Shown: piece by piece, positions 23,321-25,991 of the stretch
Numbering within the stretch: position 1 is the first letter of the stretch
Layout of the letters: each line of letters opens with the position of its first letter
Assembly (NCBI GenBank): GCA_031363085.1
Contig: JANLTU010000134.1
Coordinates: 1-25,991 of the forward strand
Reading direction: 5' to 3'
Origin: UBA6921 sp031363085
GTDB lineage: Bacteria; Pseudomonadota; Gammaproteobacteria; SG8-11
DNA: 25,991 bases
Translations under genes and position numbers: made by a program
The notes under the pieces: generated by a model
The model's input: only the letters and a program-made list of their open reading frames with translations
Database searches by the model: none
Told to the model about the DNA's origin: nothing

Positions 23321-25768
23321 ATGAGCATGATTTTCATCAGCTATCGCCGCGCGGATACCGGTGGCCATGCGGGCCGCCTGTTCGACCGCCTGCGCCACTG
23401 GTTCGATGCCGAGGTGATTTTCTACGATTTGGACGGCATCGACATCGGCGCGGTTTTTCCGGAGCGCATCGAGCACGCTGTCAACAGTGCTGCGGTGGTG
23501 CTGGTGCTGATCGGGCCGGACTGGCTGGAAAAAATTAACCAACGTATCGGGCCGCCAGGTGTGGACTTCGTCCGTCGCGAGGTCGAGCTGGCCCTGGCGC
23601 GCCAAGCCGATCAAAACTTGTTCGTACTGCCGGTGCTGTTGGGCGGCGCAACCATGCCTGCCGCACATCAATTCCACGCCGATTTGCAGGTCGGTTTTGC
23701 CCCGCTATGCACGCTCAACGCCCACCGATTCCAGGGCCAACAAGCGGATTGGGAGAACCAGTTCGTGCGCCTGCGCGAGTGCATCGCCCAAACCCCCGGC
23801 ATTCCCACGCCGCGCTTTCGTCCCCCGGCAGGCAGCGAGCAACCGTTCCGCGTCATCGAGCATGCCTTGAGCCCGCACTTCCAGGATCCCAACGGCTTGC
23901 TGGCGCGCCTGCGGGCGCAGCTTGCCGCGTCCGGCAGCGCAGCGGTGTTGGCGCGCGCGGCGCTCTACGGCATGGGCGGCGTGGGTAAGACCCAGTTGGC
24001 GCTGAAATACAGCCACGCCTACCGCGACCTGTATGCCGGGGTGTGGTGGTTGCGCGCCGAGAGTGAAGACACGTTGCAACTGGATGCCCAAGCCTGCTGC
24101 GTGGCAGTCAGCGCGCCGCTGCCGGAAGGCGAGGCGCCCGCCGCCGCCCTCAAGCGTTGGCTGGAACAGCAAAAGCTTCCCTGGCTGCTAGTGTACGACA
24201 ACGCCGAGAACGTCGCGGCGCTGCGCCCCCACCTGCCCGAGGGTCGCCCGCATCATCTCGTCATCACCTCCCGCAACCCGGCCTGGGGTGGCTTGGCCCA
24301 GCCAGTGGAATTGGAAGTTTGGAGCCCGGAACAAGGTGCGAATTTCCTCATGACTCGACAGCCCGGCGCGACGCGGGCCGAGTTGTTAAAGCTCGCCGCC
24401 GATCTGGGTGGTTTGCCGCTGGCCTTGGAACAGGCCGCCAGTTATCTGGAGCAGACCGGCGCTTCGGTCGCTGACTACCGGGCCATGCTGGCGGCGGTAA
24501 ACACCGAGGGCCTGATCCTGGACGAAGGCCGTGCCGCCACCGGCTACGAACGCAGCGTGTCCGCCACCTTGTCACTGGCCTTCGCCAAGCTGTCTCCGGC
24601 CGCCGCCCAGCTCCTGCGCCTGTGTGCCTACGCCGCGCCGGAACCGCTGCCCGAGCGCTGTTTGCGCGAAGCGGCGGATGAGTTGCCGCCCGAACTGGCT
24701 GCGGCCGCCGCCGATCCGTTGCTTTGGAACCGGGTGGCGGGTGAGCTGCGCGGCTATGGCCTGGCCGAGCGCAGCGCCATTCCCGCCCTCGACCGCGCGC
24801 CTGGCGAAAGCAGCGACCGCACTGAACCTGCGCTGAACCTGCACCGCCTCACCCAGCAAGTCACCCGGGCGCGGCTGGCGCAGCCGCAAGTGGATTGCCG
24901 CAGTTTTCTGGCAGTGTTATTCGAGTGCTGCCCGGCTGAAACCGAGCTGCCTAGCCACTGGCCGCGCTACGCCGCACTCGCCCCGCACATTACGCAACTG
25001 GACCGCTACTATGCGGCGCGTTGGTTGGACACGTACCGCTTCAGTGAGCTGCTGAATCACGTGGCGAACTATCTATCGCACGGGCCTGCCCTCTATGCGC
25101 AATCTGTGCATTGGTTGCGGCGCGCCTGGGAGATCGACAAACAGGAACTGGGCGAGGAACACTCTGACACTCTGGCCGACATGAACAACTTGGCCATCGC
25201 ACTTCGAACCCAAGGTGACTTCCCTGGCGCCCGTGTGCTTCAGGAAAAGGTGCTGGAGATTCGCCGCCGGGTGCTGGGCGAGGAACACCCGGATACCTTG
25301 AGCAGCATGAACAACTTGGCCAGCACATTTAGCATGCAGGGCGACCTTCCTGGCGCCCGTGTGCTTCAGGAAAAAGTGCTGGAAGTTCGCCGCCGGGTGC
25401 TGGACGAAGAGCACCCGGGCATGCTGGCCAGCATGAACAATCTGGCTCTGACACTTAAGGACCAGGGCGATCTCCCTGGCGCCCGCGTGCTTCAGGAAAA
25501 AGTGTTGGAGATTCGCCGCCGGGTGCAGGGCGAAGAGCATCCCGACACGCTGGCCAGCATGAACAATCTGGCCCTCACACTCTGGCAAATGAATGAGTAC
25601 CTACCCGCATTGCAACTGATGCAAACCGCCGCCGAGGGTCGGGCGCGGGTGCTGGGGCCGGATCTTCCCGATACCTTGGATTCAGGGTGGAACCTGGAGC
25701 GGATGCAGGCCCACCTACCGACATCATCAACCGACCCAACCACCACCCAACCAAGGAGCAAGTCATGA
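23321..25768 (+). CDS. TIR–NB-ARC–TPR protein, bacterial NLR-like (STAND) immune receptor candidate
   Basis: The 815-residue protein has three parts. Residues 1–about 140 form a TIR domain (MIFISYRRADTGGHAGRLF); the glutamate in VDFVRREVEL (Glu87) occupies the catalytic position of NAD-cleaving TIRs. Residues about 200–480 form an NB-ARC domain with P-loop GMGGVGKT (217–224), Walker B LLVYD (289–293), ITSRNP, and the GLPLAL motif before a winged-helix region. From about 600 onward come four to five kinesin-light-chain-type TPRs of 42 residues. In bacterial TIR–STAND proteins, ligand binding by the repeats is thought to trigger oligomerisation and NAD+ destruction. The stop overlaps a caspase-like gene in ATGA. 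The frame is intact. Confidence 0.85.
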   Translation: MSMIFISYRRADTGGHAGRLFDRLRHWFDAEVIFYDLDGIDIGAVFPERIEHAVNSAAVVLVLIGPDWLEKINQRIGPPGVDFVRREVELALARQADQNLFVLPVLLGGATMPAAHQFHADLQVGFAPLCTLNAHRFQGQQADWENQFVRLRECIAQTPGIPTPRFRPPAGSEQPFRVIEHALSPHFQDPNGLLARLRAQLAASGSAAVLARAALYGMGGVGKTQLALKYSHAYRDLYAGVWWLRAESEDTLQLDAQACCVAVSAPLPEGEAPAAALKRWLEQQKLPWLLVYDNAENVAALRPHLPEGRPHHLVITSRNPAWGGLAQPVELEVWSPEQGANFLMTRQPGATRAELLKLAADLGGLPLALEQAASYLEQTGASVADYRAMLAAVNTEGLILDEGRAATGYERSVSATLSLAFAKLSPAAAQLLRLCAYAAPEPLPERCLREAADELPPELAAAAADPLLWNRVAGELRGYGLAERSAIPALDRAPGESSDRTEPALNLHRLTQQVTRARLAQPQVDCRSFLAVLFECCPAETELPSHWPRYAALAPHITQLDRYYAARWLDTYRFSELLNHVANYLSHGPALYAQSVHWLRRAWEIDKQELGEEHSDTLADMNNLAIALRTQGDFPGARVLQEKVLEIRRRVLGEEHPDTLSSMNNLASTFSMQGDLPGARVLQEKVLEVRRRVLDEEHPGMLASMNNLALTLKDQGDLPGARVLQEKVLEIRRRVQGEEHPDTLASMNNLALTLWQMNEYLPALQLMQTAAEGRARVLGPDLPDTLDSGWNLERMQAHLPTSSTDPTTTQPRSKS
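25135..25620 (+). repeat. 126-base tandem coding repeats (TPR units)
   Basis: Near-identical 126-base units encode the TPRs. CCTGGCGCCCG begins at 25223, 25349 and 25475, each exactly 126 bases apart. The low divergence at DNA level suggests recent duplication or gene conversion between repeats. Confidence 0.85.
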
Positions 25769-25893
25769 CTAATCGTGCACTGTTAATCGGCATCAACCGC
25801 TACAAAATCCCCGGCGCGGACCGGCGCGGCTGTGTCAACGACGTGCAGCACCTCAAGGGCGCGCTCCCCCCCGTGGTTTTAACCTTGCGATAG
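25765..25893 (+). pseudogene. Caspase-like (peptidase C14) protease, N-terminal stub, truncated
   Basis: A 42-residue frame starts at an ATG with AGGAG six bases upstream, overlapping the TIR gene stop. Its start, RALLIGINRYKIPGADRRGCVNDV, is the first strand and helix of a caspase/metacaspase p20 domain (LxIGxxxY … L.GCxNDA). The catalytic His and Cys should come about 60 and 120 residues later, but the frame ends TLR-stop. Neither other frame restores homology. The change comes after about 25865, where DNA of different character begins, so a junction or insertion there is likely. The remaining 98 bases of the window hold no gene. Confidence 0.6.
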
Positions 25894-25991
25894 AAACTAA
25901 AACACCCTGCCTCGGCACGCTTTTTCATTACCGGCGGGAGCCAAGGTCGGTAAGTTAAGAGCGCAACCCGCGTGACCGGAAATTTGTGTAG
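25894..25991. other. Structured non-coding DNA at the right edge, nature unknown
   Basis: After the caspase stub the sequence is non-coding and can fold: GCGGG (25934–25938) can pair with CCCGC (25967–25971), and CCGG at 25931–25934 with CCGG at 25976–25979, around a bulge. This could be the start of an inserted element such as a group II intron, but I see no defining boundary motif. Confidence 0.25.

Noticed and set aside
25135..25620. Regular repeats considered as a CRISPR array
   Set aside because: The units are 126 bases, in frame, and encode TPRs; there are no spacers.

Overview
The window looks like a gammaproteobacterial chromosome of fairly high GC content. The clearest taxonomic clue is the smc–zipA–ligA order at the left edge, because ZipA is essentially restricted to Gammaproteobacteria. 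I cannot name a genus. Housekeeping genes alternate with blocks that look acquired.

Layout. 1–3462: 3' end of smc, then zipA and ligA. 3581–8241: a lipoprotein solute-binding protein and two permeases of a peptide-type ABC importer, with no ATPase gene beside them. 8256–9623: a Cache-domain histidine kinase without an adjacent response regulator. 9888–12540: a compact, visibly AT-richer three-gene operon (DUF3696-type AAA ATPase, PIN-like nuclease, Rnl2-like RNA ligase) whose genes overlap by 4 bases each. An identical 12-base sequence lies on both sides of this island (9613–9624 and 12946–12957). 12979–16978: a minus-strand ABC-2/Gld-type operon (ATPase, permease, GldG-like protein, DUF4340 protein). 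17087–18151: a globin-coupled diguanylate cyclase.

18160–21216 holds minus-strand small genes (DUF1801, PAP2-like, VOC, TfoX-N, cupin, small P-loop kinase, a truncated GNAT) separated by imperfect palindromes that resemble integron attC sites. No integrase gene is visible, so this is best described as a candidate CALIN (cassettes without an integrase). 21303–22590 is a divergent pair, a secreted cupin and an ABATE/CGNR zinc-finger regulator, around a perfect 12-base inverted repeat that looks like an operator.

The right end is a decayed immune-type locus: a broken gene (22818–23126), a REP-like palindrome, an intact TIR–NB-ARC–TPR protein (23321–25768), and a caspase-like protease reading frame that stops after 42 residues (25765–25893), probably because other DNA has joined there.

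The strongest candidate for an undescribed system is the ATPase–PIN–RNA ligase operon. It puts an RNA-cutting module and an RNA-sealing module under one ATPase. The TIR–NB-ARC–TPR/caspase locus is a second, partly ruined, defence candidate.
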